Below are positions 53,570-63,327 of a stretch of 64,000 nt of DNA, piece by piece (within the stretch, counting starts at the first letter, position 1; each line of letters starts with the position of its first letter). The stretch spans positions 5,766,001 through 5,830,000 of the forward strand of contig NZ_CP011273.1 in NCBI RefSeq assembly GCF_001610895.1, read 5' to 3'. Both the position numbers and the translations under genes were made by a program. This stretch comes from Planctomyces sp. SH-PL62. Its GTDB lineage: Bacteria; Planctomycetota; Planctomycetia; Isosphaerales; Isosphaeraceae. A model generated the notes under the pieces. That model did not search any database, had not been told where the DNA came from, and worked only from the letters and a program-made list of their open reading frames with translations.

Positions 53570-53631
53570 TCCCGCGGCCTCGCCACGATGTGGATGAATC
53601 AACCCACGCGCGGCCTCGCGCACGGCGAGCT

Positions 53632-53659
53632 ATTATGGCGGGAAATCCGGGCCCACAAA
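53632..53659 (-). promoter_or_regulatory. Candidate promoter of the hydroxylase gene
   Basis: Minus strand: TTTGTG (53659 to 53654), 16-base spacer, CATAAT (53637 to 53632), 63 bases before the start codon. The -10 matches five of six positions; the -35 is weak. Confidence 0.4.
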
Positions 53660-53713
53660 GAAGATTCCGGAGAATTTTCGTCCAAAACGTGCAGACCGCC
53701 CCGCCGATCGCGA

Positions 53714-55267
53714 TCAGGCGGGGGACGCATCCATGACGATGCCGGCGACGGCGGCCTCGGCTCGACGGATCTGGTGGAGCTTCCAGCCGAGGGTCAGCAC
53801 CAGCAGCGCCGCGGGGACGAAGAGGTTGCCGTAGGCCTGGGCGTACAGGGGGAACGCGACCGCCGTGGCCGGGCCGAGGAGGATCGCGGCGAGCCAGGCG
53901 CGTTCCAGGGTCCGACGTCGGGGGTCGGACGCGGGATGTTCCAGGGCCTCGTTCAAGGCGACGGTCATCGGATAGATGAGCCACACGAACGCATAATTGA
54001 ATGACAACGGCGAGAACATGACGATCAGGAGGGTCACGAGCGCGAATTCGATCGCGTCGGTCCGGGGCGTGCGGTCCCGCTCGCGAGGCAGGACGGCCAG
54101 CGTGAAGAGGCCCAACCCGGCCATGCCGGCGAGCGTCGCGAGCGTGACGGCCCGGAAGTCCCACGACGCGACATTCACCCGCCACGCCTTCTTGAGATCG
54201 TCGTCGATCCCCTCGAAGGCCGCCGCGATGGCCGACGAGCCCTGCGGCGGCCCTTCCAGGATCGCCTTGAGGTCGATCGAACCGTCCTCGCGCCCCCCTT
54301 CGGGAGCCCCCATCTTGCGGTCGCGACGGATCTTGCCGATGCGTTTCGCCAGGACGGCCTCGCCGTCGGCCGGCACGTCGCGCAGCAGGCGATGGGCCAT
54401 CGCCATGATCGACTGGTTCTTGTAGCTGTAGGACCGGAAGGGACGCTGGGCGATCCCCTGCTTGTTGTAGGTGAACAGCATTCCGCCGGCCCAGACCTCC
54501 ACGTCGCGCACGGCCTGCGCGGGGGTGCGGAACGCCAGGGGGACCACCAGAAGCCAGGCCGCCAGCGCGACGACCGTCGCGGCCGAGGCCCGCCATCGGC
54601 GGCGGTAGACGAAATAGCCCAGCGCCAGGATCGGGAACGCCTTGATCGCCGCCCCCGTCGCCACCAGCGTCCCCGCCCAGACGTCCTTCCCCTTCTGAAG
54701 ACAGGCGAACGCGCCGAGCAGCAGGGTCAGCAGCGCCAGGTTCGGCTGGCCGAGTAAATACGTGTTGTGGATCAAGGCCACGATGACGAGCGAAGGGACC
54801 AGGTAGAGGAGCGGATTGCGCCCCTTCGCCCCGCCGCCGGTCGCCAGGCGTACCGAGAGGACCACGGCGCCCAGCCAGGCCGCGGAATGCACGAGCACCA
54901 GCAGCACGACCGTCGCATAAGGGCCCAGATAGCTGACGTATCCGAGCAGGGCGGCGGCCGAGGGCGGATACATGAACGGGAAGAGCCGGTTTGAATCCGG
55001 GTCGGGATAGACTTCCAACCCGCCGCGCACGGCGGCGCCCACCTGATACCAGAGGCTGTAGTCCTTGTTCGGCTCACCCCGGAACAGGTTGATCAGCGGG
55101 GGTGCCGAGAACACGACCATCAGGACGGCCATGAGCCCCAGCAACCGGCGATCCCAGGCCCGGAGCGACACGCCGCCGGCCGGCGTCCTCGCGTCGTCCG
55201 CGTCGCGACGGCGGCCGGAGGCCCCGTCCAGACCGTCCCTGGAGTCGGATTCGTCGGGGTGCGCCAT
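53714..55267 (-). CDS. GT87/DUF2029 family membrane glycosyltransferase
   Basis: 517 residues from ATG 55267. After a hydrophilic start, about eleven membrane segments follow. The first periplasmic loop has NKDYSLWYQVGAAVRGGLEV and YPDPDSNRLFPFMYPPSAA, the DYxxY...Y block of GT-C mannosyltransferases in family GT87/DUF2029. Later, LGQPNLALLTLLLGAFACLQ and AAIKAFPILALGYF are typical. It would use a polyprenyl-phosphate sugar to glycosylate an exported acceptor. A hydrophilic 80-residue loop (about 285-365) with Lys/Arg and Glu is unusual for the family. Confidence 0.85.
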   Translation of the reverse strand: MAHPDESDSRDGLDGASGRRRDADDARTPAGGVSLRAWDRRLLGLMAVLMVVFSAPPLINLFRGEPNKDYSLWYQVGAAVRGGLEVYPDPDSNRLFPFMYPPSAAALLGYVSYLGPYATVVLLVLVHSAAWLGAVVLSVRLATGGGAKGRNPLLYLVPSLVIVALIHNTYLLGQPNLALLTLLLGAFACLQKGKDVWAGTLVATGAAIKAFPILALGYFVYRRRWRASAATVVALAAWLLVVPLAFRTPAQAVRDVEVWAGGMLFTYNKQGIAQRPFRSYSYKNQSIMAMAHRLLRDVPADGEAVLAKRIGKIRRDRKMGAPEGGREDGSIDLKAILEGPPQGSSAIAAAFEGIDDDLKKAWRVNVASWDFRAVTLATLAGMAGLGLFTLAVLPRERDRTPRTDAIEFALVTLLIVMFSPLSFNYAFVWLIYPMTVALNEALEHPASDPRRRTLERAWLAAILLGPATAVAFPLYAQAYGNLFVPAALLVLTLGWKLHQIRRAEAAVAGIVMDASPA

Positions 55268-55615
55268 GGTCCGAGGTGTCTCCCGCAGTCGACGCGGGCC
55301 ACGCCGCGCGACGCGGAGCCGCCGGAGTCGACCCGTCCGTGAGAAGAATTCCATCCAGAAACAGGGGCGGATCCTAATCCACGCCCCGGATTCCGAGAAC
55401 GCCAATCCGGCGAAAGGGCGTCCCCCGCCGCCAGGGCGGAACCGCCAAGAATGGCCATGACCACTTGCCGCCATGATTGGGCGCATGTTACGATCCGACC
55501 GCCGGATTGGGAGCGAGGTCGAGGCGAGTCATCGCACACGAGCCGCCTGCCGAGAAGCCGGGCCCGAGCGCGTGGCGGGGGACGCGTCCACGACCATCAA
55601 CCCGAAGCGGCGACC
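55268..55615. other. Divergent intergenic region
   Basis: It lies between the GT87 gene and the large surface-protein gene. A plausible plus-strand promoter is at 55465-55494. No ORF of its own. Confidence 0.4.
55465..55494 (+). promoter_or_regulatory. Candidate promoter of the surface-protein gene
   Basis: TTGCCG (55465-55470), 18-base spacer, TACGAT (55489-55494), about 120 bases before the start codon. Confidence 0.4.
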
Positions 55616-58600
55616 ATGAAGCTCATCCAGCGTCCGACGCGGGCGACGTCAACGGAACGGGGACATCGGGACGAGAGGCGGCCGCCCGAGAGGAATCGCC
55701 TGAGGCCGGGCCTGGACATCCTGGAGGACCGCCTGGCACCGGCCGGGGGGCCGGGGTTCGCGGTCGTCCAGCAGCCCGCGGCGGTCCAGGCTTACGTCGG
55801 CCAGGTCGCCGTCTTCTCGGCCGCCGCCGACGCCCCCGGCCTCTCGGTCCGCTGGCAGTCCAGCGACGACGCGGGCGCGAGCTGGTCCGACCTCCCCGAC
55901 GACCGGGCCGTCACCGTGGCCGATGCGACGCGGACGTGGTACGCCCTCGCGACCGCGCCCGGTCAGGACGGCAGGCAAGTCCGGGCGGTGTTCTTCTCCG
56001 ACCCGTCCGATCCGCTTCCGACCGCCGCGGCGTCCCTCGGGCTGGCGAAAGCCCCCTCGTCGATCGCGGTCGAGCCGAGCGCCAGCCCCCGGAGTATCGG
56101 CGAGCCGATGACCGTGTCGGTGCGGGTCGGCGCGGGGGTGTCCGGCCTCCCCACGCCCAACGGCGGCCTTGTGCGGCTCTCCATCGGCCCGCTCCAGCTT
56201 TCCGGCGCGCTCGTCGACGGCCGGGCGGTCTTCGACGTCCCGGACACGCTCGATCCCGGCGCCTACCCGTTCGCGGCTTCCTACGACGGCGACGCCTACA
56301 CCGCCGCCATCTCGACGACGCTGGACTCGCTCGCCGTCCAGCGCGGGGCGAGCCGGCTCGACGTCCAGATCCCGCGCGAGGCGGCGCGGGGGGCCGCGAC
56401 GACGCTGACCGCCTACGTCAACCAGTGGATGCCGGAAGGCCACCCGATCCCCGGCGGCGTGATCTTCATGGACGGCGGCCGACCGATCGACTTCGTTCAA
56501 CTCACGCGACAGGCCGACGGCCGTTACGCCGCCGTGATCCGCACGTCGCAGCTCGCCGTGGGCGACCACTATTTCCAGCTCGTCTTCCTGGGCAACCCGC
56601 GGACCTACGCCGCATCGTCGGGCGTCTACCGGTTGACGGTCAAGCCCTCCGGGACGACCGTCACGCCCGGATGGGCCTCTCCGCTCGGGGTCTCGCCCGC
56701 GTCGACGTCCGGCGCGCCCCCGGTCTCGCCGTCGACATTCGATCCGGTCGGCCCGGGAGACGAGCCGTTCCGCCTGCTGGACGAATTGGCCGCCGGGCTC
56801 GACGACGGCTTCGGCCTGACCCTGTCCGCAACGGCCGACGGCTCGCTCCTCGCGGTCGGCGCGTTCGAGGAGGTGGTCGGCGGCTCGGGGGGCAAGGGCT
56901 CGGTCTCCATCTACGCCCGCTCCGGCGACGCCTGGGCCCGGACGGACCATATCGCGGCGGCCGGGTCCGACCGCTTCGGCTTCGACGTGGCGATGAGCGC
57001 CGATGGGTCGACGCTGGCCGTCGGCGCGCCCCTGACGGCCGTCGCCGGCCGCGCGTCGCAGGGGGCCGTGTACGTCTACGCGCGATCGGGGGGATCGTGG
57101 TCGCTCGTCCAGACCCTGACGGCGACGGACGGCCGCGCGAGCGATCGATTCGGCTACTCGGTGGCGATCAGCTGGGACGGCCGGACGATCGCCGTGGGCG
57201 CCGAACGCGGCGGGGGCGTGGCGCAGACGGCGAACAAGGTCTCGGCCTACGTCTTCGCCCGAGCCGAGGGGGCCTGGTCGCAGACGGCCGAGGTCGAGCC
57301 GGCCGAGGGGAAGGCGGTCCCCGTCGACTACACGGTCGGGGTCGAGCTGGCCGCCGACGGGGCCACGCTGCTGGTCACCGCGCTGACCATGACGACGCCC
57401 GGCGGCCTGGCCGCGATCTACTCGGCGAACGCCGGGGGATGGGTCCGTGATCTCTTCCTCGACTCGCGCGACTTCCCCGGGGTCTCAGGCCTGTCGGGGC
57501 GGGCCGCGCTCAGCTCGGACGGGGCCGAGCTGGCGGCCGGGGCGAGGATCGACGCATCCCCGGCCCCGTCGAAGCCCGCGATCCTGATTCTGACCCGTTC
57601 CGGCTCGACGTGGAGTCTGGCCGCGACCCTGACCGCCGACGCCGACCCGACCGACCCGATCGGCGCGGGGGCGCTGGGGGGCTCGAAGCTCGCCTTCAGC
57701 CCCGACGACTCGACGCTCCTCGCCGGGGCCCACGAGGCCGCCGTAGACGGCTCGGCGAATCGGGGCGCTCTCCACGTCTTCGAGCGATCGGGCTCGTCGT
57801 GGGCCCACGTCGCGAGGCTGACGGCGGCCGACGGGCGGGCGGGCGACAACTTCGGCGCGACGACGGTCGCGGCCGGCGGCGCCCTCTTCGTCACGGCCTA
57901 CCGCCCCACCACGGTCGACGGCCATGCGCGGGGCGTCGTGTACGCCTATCGCGACGCGAGGGGCGACGCCGAGGTGGCGCGGCCCGCGGACCAGACCGTG
58001 CTCGTGGACTCCCCGGCGACCTTCACGGCCAGGGCGTCCGGAGCCTTCGCCTCGGTGCGATGGCAGGTCGACGACGGCGGCGGCTCGGGCTGGACGGACG
58101 TCCCGAACGCCACCGATCTCGTGCTCACGGTGCGGCCCCGGTTGGAGGATTCCGGCCGGCGCTTCCGCGCCGTCTTCCGAACCGCGAGCGGCGGCGCGTC
58201 CGCCTCTGAACCGGCGACGCTCACCGTCGTCGCGCACCGCGTCGACCTGGCCCTCAGCATCCGGGACAACCCGCGACGGGTGGGGGACCCCCTGCTGATC
58301 ACCGTCGCGGCGCGATCGACGACGACCGACGAACGGCCCTCGGGGACCGTGGATCTGGCGATCGGAGCCTTCCGCCTGACGGCCTCGCTCGACCAGGGGG
58401 TCGCGGTCTTCTCGATCCCCACCACGCTCGCGATGGGGCCCCATACGGCGACGGTCTCCTACGGCGGCGACGGCGCGCGGTTCGGCGCGGCGGTCGCGTC
58501 CGCCCCCCTGGCCGTCGTGCGAGGGACGTCCACCCTGACCGCCGAGATCCCAGCCACGGCGACGGCCGGCTCGATCGTAAGGCTGACGGCCGTCCTGGGA

Positions 58601-59074
58601 TACTCGGGGACCGTGGCGACGCCGGGGGGCGGCGTCATGTTCATGGACGGCGGCCGACCGATCGCCTTCGAACAGCTCTCGACGGCCGCCGACGGCCGAG
58701 TCACCACCGTCTTCGCCACCGCCGGGCTCGCGCGGGGCGATCATTACTTCCAGCTGGTCTACCTCGGGAACCCCGGGACCTACTTCTCGTCGTCGCCGAT
58801 CTACAAGCTGACGATCGTTCCGCCCACACCGTCCGCGTCGAACTTTTCGCGGATTTCGAAAGCCTCGACGGCGGCGAATATTCCGGACTTATCAGATCCT
58901 CTTATTAACATATCGCAAAGCCCGAATCGACCCTCGCCGGCCGTCTCGAGGGCGTTTCGGGGCCGCATGAGGGACGCGGGGATCGCGCCGTCGCGGCCCC
59001 TCGCGCGAGCGCCGGAGGGGCTTCGCGGGGGATCCGCGGCACACAAGGCATCACGATATTTAGACTTGCAGTGA
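55616..59074 (+). CDS. Large exported Ig-like / FG-GAP surface protein
   Basis: 1152 residues. The basic N-terminus carries RPGLDILEDRLAPAGG, the LEDR-x-AP motif of planctomycete exported proteins. Then: an Ig-like segment (VRWQSSDDAGASWSDLPD, residues 80-150), two Big_3_5-type Ig units (to about 345), a beta-propeller of FG-GAP-like repeats (for example RFGFDVAMSADGSTLAVGAP and RFGYSVAISWDGRTIAVGAE, 385-780), and then the same Ig order again (VRWQVDDGGGSGWTDVPN; two Big_3_5 units to about 1065). The protein is thus nearly symmetric around the propeller. It ends in a basic tail of about 70 residues. Adhesion or surface-layer function is inferred. Confidence 0.88.
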   Translation: MKLIQRPTRATSTERGHRDERRPPERNRLRPGLDILEDRLAPAGGPGFAVVQQPAAVQAYVGQVAVFSAAADAPGLSVRWQSSDDAGASWSDLPDDRAVTVADATRTWYALATAPGQDGRQVRAVFFSDPSDPLPTAAASLGLAKAPSSIAVEPSASPRSIGEPMTVSVRVGAGVSGLPTPNGGLVRLSIGPLQLSGALVDGRAVFDVPDTLDPGAYPFAASYDGDAYTAAISTTLDSLAVQRGASRLDVQIPREAARGAATTLTAYVNQWMPEGHPIPGGVIFMDGGRPIDFVQLTRQADGRYAAVIRTSQLAVGDHYFQLVFLGNPRTYAASSGVYRLTVKPSGTTVTPGWASPLGVSPASTSGAPPVSPSTFDPVGPGDEPFRLLDELAAGLDDGFGLTLSATADGSLLAVGAFEEVVGGSGGKGSVSIYARSGDAWARTDHIAAAGSDRFGFDVAMSADGSTLAVGAPLTAVAGRASQGAVYVYARSGGSWSLVQTLTATDGRASDRFGYSVAISWDGRTIAVGAERGGGVAQTANKVSAYVFARAEGAWSQTAEVEPAEGKAVPVDYTVGVELAADGATLLVTALTMTTPGGLAAIYSANAGGWVRDLFLDSRDFPGVSGLSGRAALSSDGAELAAGARIDASPAPSKPAILILTRSGSTWSLAATLTADADPTDPIGAGALGGSKLAFSPDDSTLLAGAHEAAVDGSANRGALHVFERSGSSWAHVARLTAADGRAGDNFGATTVAAGGALFVTAYRPTTVDGHARGVVYAYRDARGDAEVARPADQTVLVDSPATFTARASGAFASVRWQVDDGGGSGWTDVPNATDLVLTVRPRLEDSGRRFRAVFRTASGGASASEPATLTVVAHRVDLALSIRDNPRRVGDPLLITVAARSTTTDERPSGTVDLAIGAFRLTASLDQGVAVFSIPTTLAMGPHTATVSYGGDGARFGAAVASAPLAVVRGTSTLTAEIPATATAGSIVRLTAVLGYSGTVATPGGGVMFMDGGRPIAFEQLSTAADGRVTTVFATAGLARGDHYFQLVYLGNPGTYFSSSPIYKLTIVPPTPSASNFSRISKASTAANIPDLSDPLINISQSPNRPSPAVSRAFRGRMRDAGIAPSRPLARAPEGLRGGSAAHKASRYLDLQ

Positions 59075-59431
59075 CATCCATCCCGCCGACGCGGCGGGGG
59101 ATTTCGGGCGACGTGAAGAATTCCATGAAATTCCACCTGATCCCCCTTCCGCAAGCGGGCCGAGTGGTGTCTAATCGAAGTCAGAATCACGGCGTCGCAC
59201 TTCAAGAATCGACTCGAAGGACGACGAATCAATTAAGGTGAGGAGCCGGCCTTGCGATGGCGAGAAGCGCCATCGGACCCAGGCTGGACGCCACCCCCCC
59301 GCGACATCTCAAGTTCGCGAGACTTCGGCCTGCAATGGGCCTTGGGCGGCATTGCCCCGAACCAACCGCCGGATCGATCGAAGATCGCAACCGCGGTGCA
59401 AAACCTTCAGAAAAACTCGGAGATAGGGATC
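59075..59431. other. Intergenic region upstream of hppA
   Basis: No gene of its own and no clear terminator or promoter. GGAG at 59419-59422 is the probable ribosome-binding site for the leader at 59432. Confidence 0.4.
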
Positions 59432-59590
59432 ATGCACCCCTGCATTGGCTTCAGGTCGCTGGCCTTGACGGCCGCGATGTTCATGGGCCCCGCGTACGTC
59501 GCTGCGCAAGAGGCCGTCCCGGCGGCGCCGGCGGCGGCCCCATCGCCGCGCCGGCGGCGGCTCCCGTGGCGATGGAAGAGCACTCGGTGA
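59432..59590 (+). other. Signal-peptide-like leader, out of frame with hppA
   Basis: From ATG 59432 (GGAG ten bases upstream) the frame reads MHPCIGFRSLALTAAMFMG and PAYVAAQEAVPAAPAAAP, a good signal peptide with an Ala/Pro start of the mature part, then turns into Arg-rich sequence and stops. The pump frame upstream of 59572 in turn reads [20 protein letters not shown]. One missing base in the GCGGCG run near 59520-59560 would join the two, giving hppA an N-terminal signal sequence as some membrane pyrophosphatases have. Confidence 0.55.
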
Positions 59591-62079
59591 AGCTGTTCGA
59601 ACCGCTGACCGACTACGCGATGCCGGAGCGGGTGGGCCTGATCCTGACGTTGTTGATCGCGGTGGCGGGGCTGGGCTACGCGGGCATGCTGGTCGGCCAG
59701 GTTTTGGGCGCGGACCAGGGGACTCCCAAGATGCGCGAGGTGGCCGACGCCATCCGCGAGGGGGCGTGGGCCTACCTGATCCGGCAGGCGAAGGCGCTCT
59801 TCCCGCTGATCTTCCTGCTGACGCTGATCCTGTACTTCACGGCGCAGGCGTCGGGGGCGGTGCAGCTCGGCCGGGCGCTGGCGTTCTTCGTGGGGGCGTT
59901 CTTCTCGTGGCTGGTGGGGTTCGTGGGGATGAACCTGGCGGTGCGGGGCAACCTCCGCGTGGCCGCCGCGGCCCGGACGAGCTACGGCGACGCGATGCAG
60001 CTGGGCTATCGCACCGGGACCATCACCGGCATGCTGACCGACGGCCTGGGCCTGCTGGGCGGCACGGCGATCTTCATCATCTTCGGCGAGAAGGCCTATG
60101 AGGTCCTGCTCGGGTTCGGCTTCGGCGGCACGCTGTTGGCCCTGTTCATGCGGGTCGGCGGCGGCATCTACACGAAGGCGGCCGACGTGGGCGCCGACCT
60201 CGTGGGCAAGGTCGAGGCGAACATCCCCGAGGACGACCCCCGGAACGCGGCGACGATCGCCGACAACGTGGGCGACAACGTCGGCGACTGCGCCGGGATG
60301 GCGTCGGACATCTTCGAGAGCTACGAGGTCACGATCGTCGCGGCGATGATCCTGGGCTACGCAAGCTTCGGCCACAAGGGGGTGATCTTCCCGCTCCTGG
60401 TCCGGGCCATCGGCGTGGTGGGCTCGATCATCAGCACCTACAGCGTTCGGGCCAAGGCCGACAGCACCAGCGACGAGGCCTTGCACTCGGTCCACCGCGG
60501 CTTCGTGATCGGCTCGGTCATCAGCGTCTTCGGCTTCATGGCTCTGGGCCTGGCCTACCTGCACTTCGACGACGCCTACATCCACAACTATCCCCAGGCC
60601 GCCTACGGCTACAACGTGACCGAGGAGTTCGCCAAGGCCCGCGACGCCGCGCTGGACGCGGGCGTGCCGCTGAAGGAATTCACCCACGCCTACGAGGGCC
60701 CGATCCTCGCCGCCCAGCCGTTCTGGGCCGACCTGGGGATGGTCCAGGGCCTGGACATGCGGCCCGCCTGGACCTGCCTCATCGGCATCCTCCTGGCGAT
60801 CGGCCTGAACAAGGTGACGAGCTACTACACCCACACCCAGTACGAACCGGTGCAGAGCCTGGCCAAGAGTTGCCAGACCGGCCACGCGACCAACATCATC
60901 CAGGGCCTGGCCGTGGGCTACGAGTCGGCCGTGGTATCGACCCTGGTCATCGCGGGGGCGATCTTCGTCTCGGTGGTCATCTATGAAGGGGCGAGCCCGC
61001 TGTTCGTCGCCTACGGCGTGGCGATGTGCGGCATCGGCATGCTGACCCTGACCGGCAACACGATCTCGATGGACGTCTTCGGCCCGGTGGCCGACAACGC
61101 CAACGGCATCGGCGAGATGGGCTACGACCGCGAGGAGATGGGCGAGGAGAACTACGCCCGCGCCCGGCAGATCCTGGCCGACCTCGACGCGGTGGGCAAC
61201 ACCACCAAGGCCGAGACCAAGGGGATCGCGATCGGCTCGGCGGTCATCGCGGCGGTGAGCCTGTTCTCCAGCTTCATCGCGGTCGTCGCGGTGGGGAGCG
61301 AGGACAAGGTCGCGACGATGCCCCTGAGCGAGTACATGGCCGAGGCCGGCAAGCTCTCCGTCGCCGCCCCGATGGTCTTCATCGGCGCCCTGATCGGCGG
61401 CGTCGTCCCCTTCCTGTTCAGCTCGATGCTGATCCGGGCCGTGGGCCGCGCCGCGTTCCTGATCGTCAAAGAATGCCGCACCCAGTTCCGCGACAAGGAC
61501 ATCTGGGCGGGCGTCAAGAAGCCGGACTACGGCCGCGTCGTCAACATCTGCACCTCGGCCGCCCAGAACGAGCTGGTGGGCCCCGCCCTGCTGGCGATCC
61601 TGATGCCGATCCTGGTCGGCATCTTCCTCGGCCCCCAGGCCCTCGGCGGCTTCCTCGCCGGCATGATCATCGTCGGCCAGCTCCTGGCCGTCTTCATGTC
61701 GAACGCGGGCGGCGCCTGGGACAACGCCAAGAAGACCATCGAGGACGAGCCCCGCACCGCGACCACCGGCAAGGGCTCCGAGAAGCACAAGGCGGCCGTC
61801 ACCGGCGACACCGTGGGCGACCCCCTGAAGGACACGGCCGGCCCGGCCCTCAACCCGCTGATCAAGGTCATGAACATGGTCAGCCTGCTGTCCATCCCGG
61901 CCATCATGGCCACCGCGAAGGGCGACTACGCCTCGGCCCTCTACATCGTCGGCGTGTTCTGCCTCGCCGGCGTCGGCTGGGCCGTCTGGCGGTCCAAGAC
62001 CGACAGCAAGGAACTCCGCGAGATGGAAGCCGAACTCGCCGGCTCCGCCGAGCAGGTCTTCGAGGGTTCCGCCCGCTGA
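59572..62079 (+). CDS. hppA: Membrane-bound proton-pumping pyrophosphatase
   Basis: 835 residues from ATG 59572, with about 16 membrane segments. Substrate-site motifs: DVGADLVGKVEANIPEDDPR, DNVGDNVGDCAGMASDIFE, DVFGPVADNANGIGEM, and GDTVGDPLKDTAGPALNPLI. The residue pair that decides potassium need reads GNTTKAETKG, that is Lys and Thr as in K+-independent H+-pumps (K+-dependent types have Ala and Gly there). It couples PPi hydrolysis to proton export across the membrane. The start is uncertain, because a signal-peptide-like leader lies upstream in another frame and ATG 59572 has no ribosome-binding site. Confidence 0.93.
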   Translation: MEEHSVKLFEPLTDYAMPERVGLILTLLIAVAGLGYAGMLVGQVLGADQGTPKMREVADAIREGAWAYLIRQAKALFPLIFLLTLILYFTAQASGAVQLGRALAFFVGAFFSWLVGFVGMNLAVRGNLRVAAAARTSYGDAMQLGYRTGTITGMLTDGLGLLGGTAIFIIFGEKAYEVLLGFGFGGTLLALFMRVGGGIYTKAADVGADLVGKVEANIPEDDPRNAATIADNVGDNVGDCAGMASDIFESYEVTIVAAMILGYASFGHKGVIFPLLVRAIGVVGSIISTYSVRAKADSTSDEALHSVHRGFVIGSVISVFGFMALGLAYLHFDDAYIHNYPQAAYGYNVTEEFAKARDAALDAGVPLKEFTHAYEGPILAAQPFWADLGMVQGLDMRPAWTCLIGILLAIGLNKVTSYYTHTQYEPVQSLAKSCQTGHATNIIQGLAVGYESAVVSTLVIAGAIFVSVVIYEGASPLFVAYGVAMCGIGMLTLTGNTISMDVFGPVADNANGIGEMGYDREEMGEENYARARQILADLDAVGNTTKAETKGIAIGSAVIAAVSLFSSFIAVVAVGSEDKVATMPLSEYMAEAGKLSVAAPMVFIGALIGGVVPFLFSSMLIRAVGRAAFLIVKECRTQFRDKDIWAGVKKPDYGRVVNICTSAAQNELVGPALLAILMPILVGIFLGPQALGGFLAGMIIVGQLLAVFMSNAGGAWDNAKKTIEDEPRTATTGKGSEKHKAAVTGDTVGDPLKDTAGPALNPLIKVMNMVSLLSIPAIMATAKGDYASALYIVGVFCLAGVGWAVWRSKTDSKELREMEAELAGSAEQVFEGSAR

Positions 62080-62118
62080 CCGGCTCGCTCGCTGAATGCT
62101 GAACGACGCGACGACCTT

Positions 62119-62154
62119 CGGGCCTCCCCGCTCCACCGCGAGCCGGGAGGCCCG
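62119..62154 (+). terminator. Hairpin after hppA
   Basis: CGGGCCTCCC (62119-62128) pairs with GGGAGGCCCG (62145-62154), 10 base pairs, 40 bases after the hppA stop. CTTCAT follows rather than a U-run. Confidence 0.6.
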
Positions 62155-62363
62155 CTTCATGCGCCCCGCGAGGCCGTCGCGGGACGATCGCGGGCCGAAG
62201 GCCGCGGCGAAGACGCTGAGATGAGATGGGGAGGGCCTGTGCGTCGGGGGGGTCGCACGGCCCTCGCTCGCCGCCCCGCGCCGGTTGCGTTTGTCGCATC
62301 GGGGACGATCGAGTAAGTTGGGAGGGGGGCGGATTGCTGACGTCGAAGGCGGGAGGTCCGGCG

Positions 62364-63302
62364 GTGACGGAATCACGGCGTGGCCGGGTGTGGGCGATCG
62401 CGTCCTTCCTCGGAATCTGGCTCCTGGCGATCTCATGGTCCCTCTCCCCGTCGACCGCGACGGCCCAGGAGTCGGAACCGGCGGCCGTCGCGACGGCCTC
62501 GACGGGGGGCGAACAGCTCGCCGGCGACGACGGCGGCGAATCGTTCCTGCGCTGGATGATCCGCGCGTCGGGCCTGATCGGCGTGCTGATCGCGGTGATG
62601 TCGTTCTACCTCGTCGCCCTGATCGTCTGGATGTCGATCCACTACCGGACCTCGGCCGCCGCGCCCCGGTTCCTGGTGCGCGAGACCCGCGAACTGCTGG
62701 ACCAGCGGCGCTACGGCGACGCCTACAACCGGCTGGCGGCCGACCGCTCGCTGTTCGCCCGGGTCCTCGCGGCCGGGGTGCAGAAGCTCCCCGCCGGCAT
62801 CCTCCCCGCGCGCCGGGCCATGGACATGGCGAATGAGGACGCCACGATGGAGATGGAGCACCGGACGACCTACCTGGCGACCGTCGGCACGCTCGGGCCG
62901 ATGATCGGCCTGGTGGGGACGGTCTACGGCATGATCAAGGCGTTCCGCGTCATCGCCACCAAGGGGACCGCCCCGCAGGCCAGCCTTCTCGCCGAGGGGA
63001 TCTCGACGGCCCTGTTCGCGACCCTCGAAGGGATCGCGATCTCGATCCCGGCCATCTACTTCTACGCCTTCTTCCGCAATCGCATCGCCCGGATGTCGCT
63101 CGAGGCCGAGAAGGCCGCCGAGCCGCTCCTGGAACTGTTCGCGCCGGGGGTCAAGCCCGAGACCTCGGCGACGCCCAATCCGGCGCCCGCCACCCCGGCC
63201 GGGCCGGGCTCGCATCCCCATCCGTTCGCGCTCAACGCGGCGTTGGCGGCGTCAGGCGGGGTCGCGCCGCGATCGGCGCTGCCGCCGGCCCATCCCGAGT
63301 GA
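62364..63302 (+). CDS. MotA/TolQ/ExbB proton channel family protein
   Basis: 312 residues from GTG 62364, with GGGAGGT six bases upstream; TTG 62334 is a second option with its own good site. A signal-like segment (VWAIASFLGIWLLAISW) and a short acidic linker precede the ExbB core: ASGLIGVLIAVMSFYLVALI, ATVGTLGPMIGLVGTVYGMI and LAEGISTALFATLEGIAISI. These are the family's channel helices with TLGPMIGLVGTV. It is paired with two ExbD-type genes downstream, so it probably energises an outer-membrane process by the proton gradient. Confidence 0.92.
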   Translation: MTESRRGRVWAIASFLGIWLLAISWSLSPSTATAQESEPAAVATASTGGEQLAGDDGGESFLRWMIRASGLIGVLIAVMSFYLVALIVWMSIHYRTSAAAPRFLVRETRELLDQRRYGDAYNRLAADRSLFARVLAAGVQKLPAGILPARRAMDMANEDATMEMEHRTTYLATVGTLGPMIGLVGTVYGMIKAFRVIATKGTAPQASLLAEGISTALFATLEGIAISIPAIYFYAFFRNRIARMSLEAEKAAEPLLELFAPGVKPETSATPNPAPATPAGPGSHPHPFALNAALAASGGVAPRSALPPAHPE

Positions 63303-63327
63303 TCGCCCCCGGTCGAGGCCGCCCGAC

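Noticed and set aside
59407-62436. Very long minus-strand open frame (1009 codons) across hppA
   Set aside because: Its translation is His/Arg/Gly/Asp-rich with no fold-like pattern; it is the antisense shadow of a GC-rich gene whose plus-strand product is a clear pyrophosphatase.
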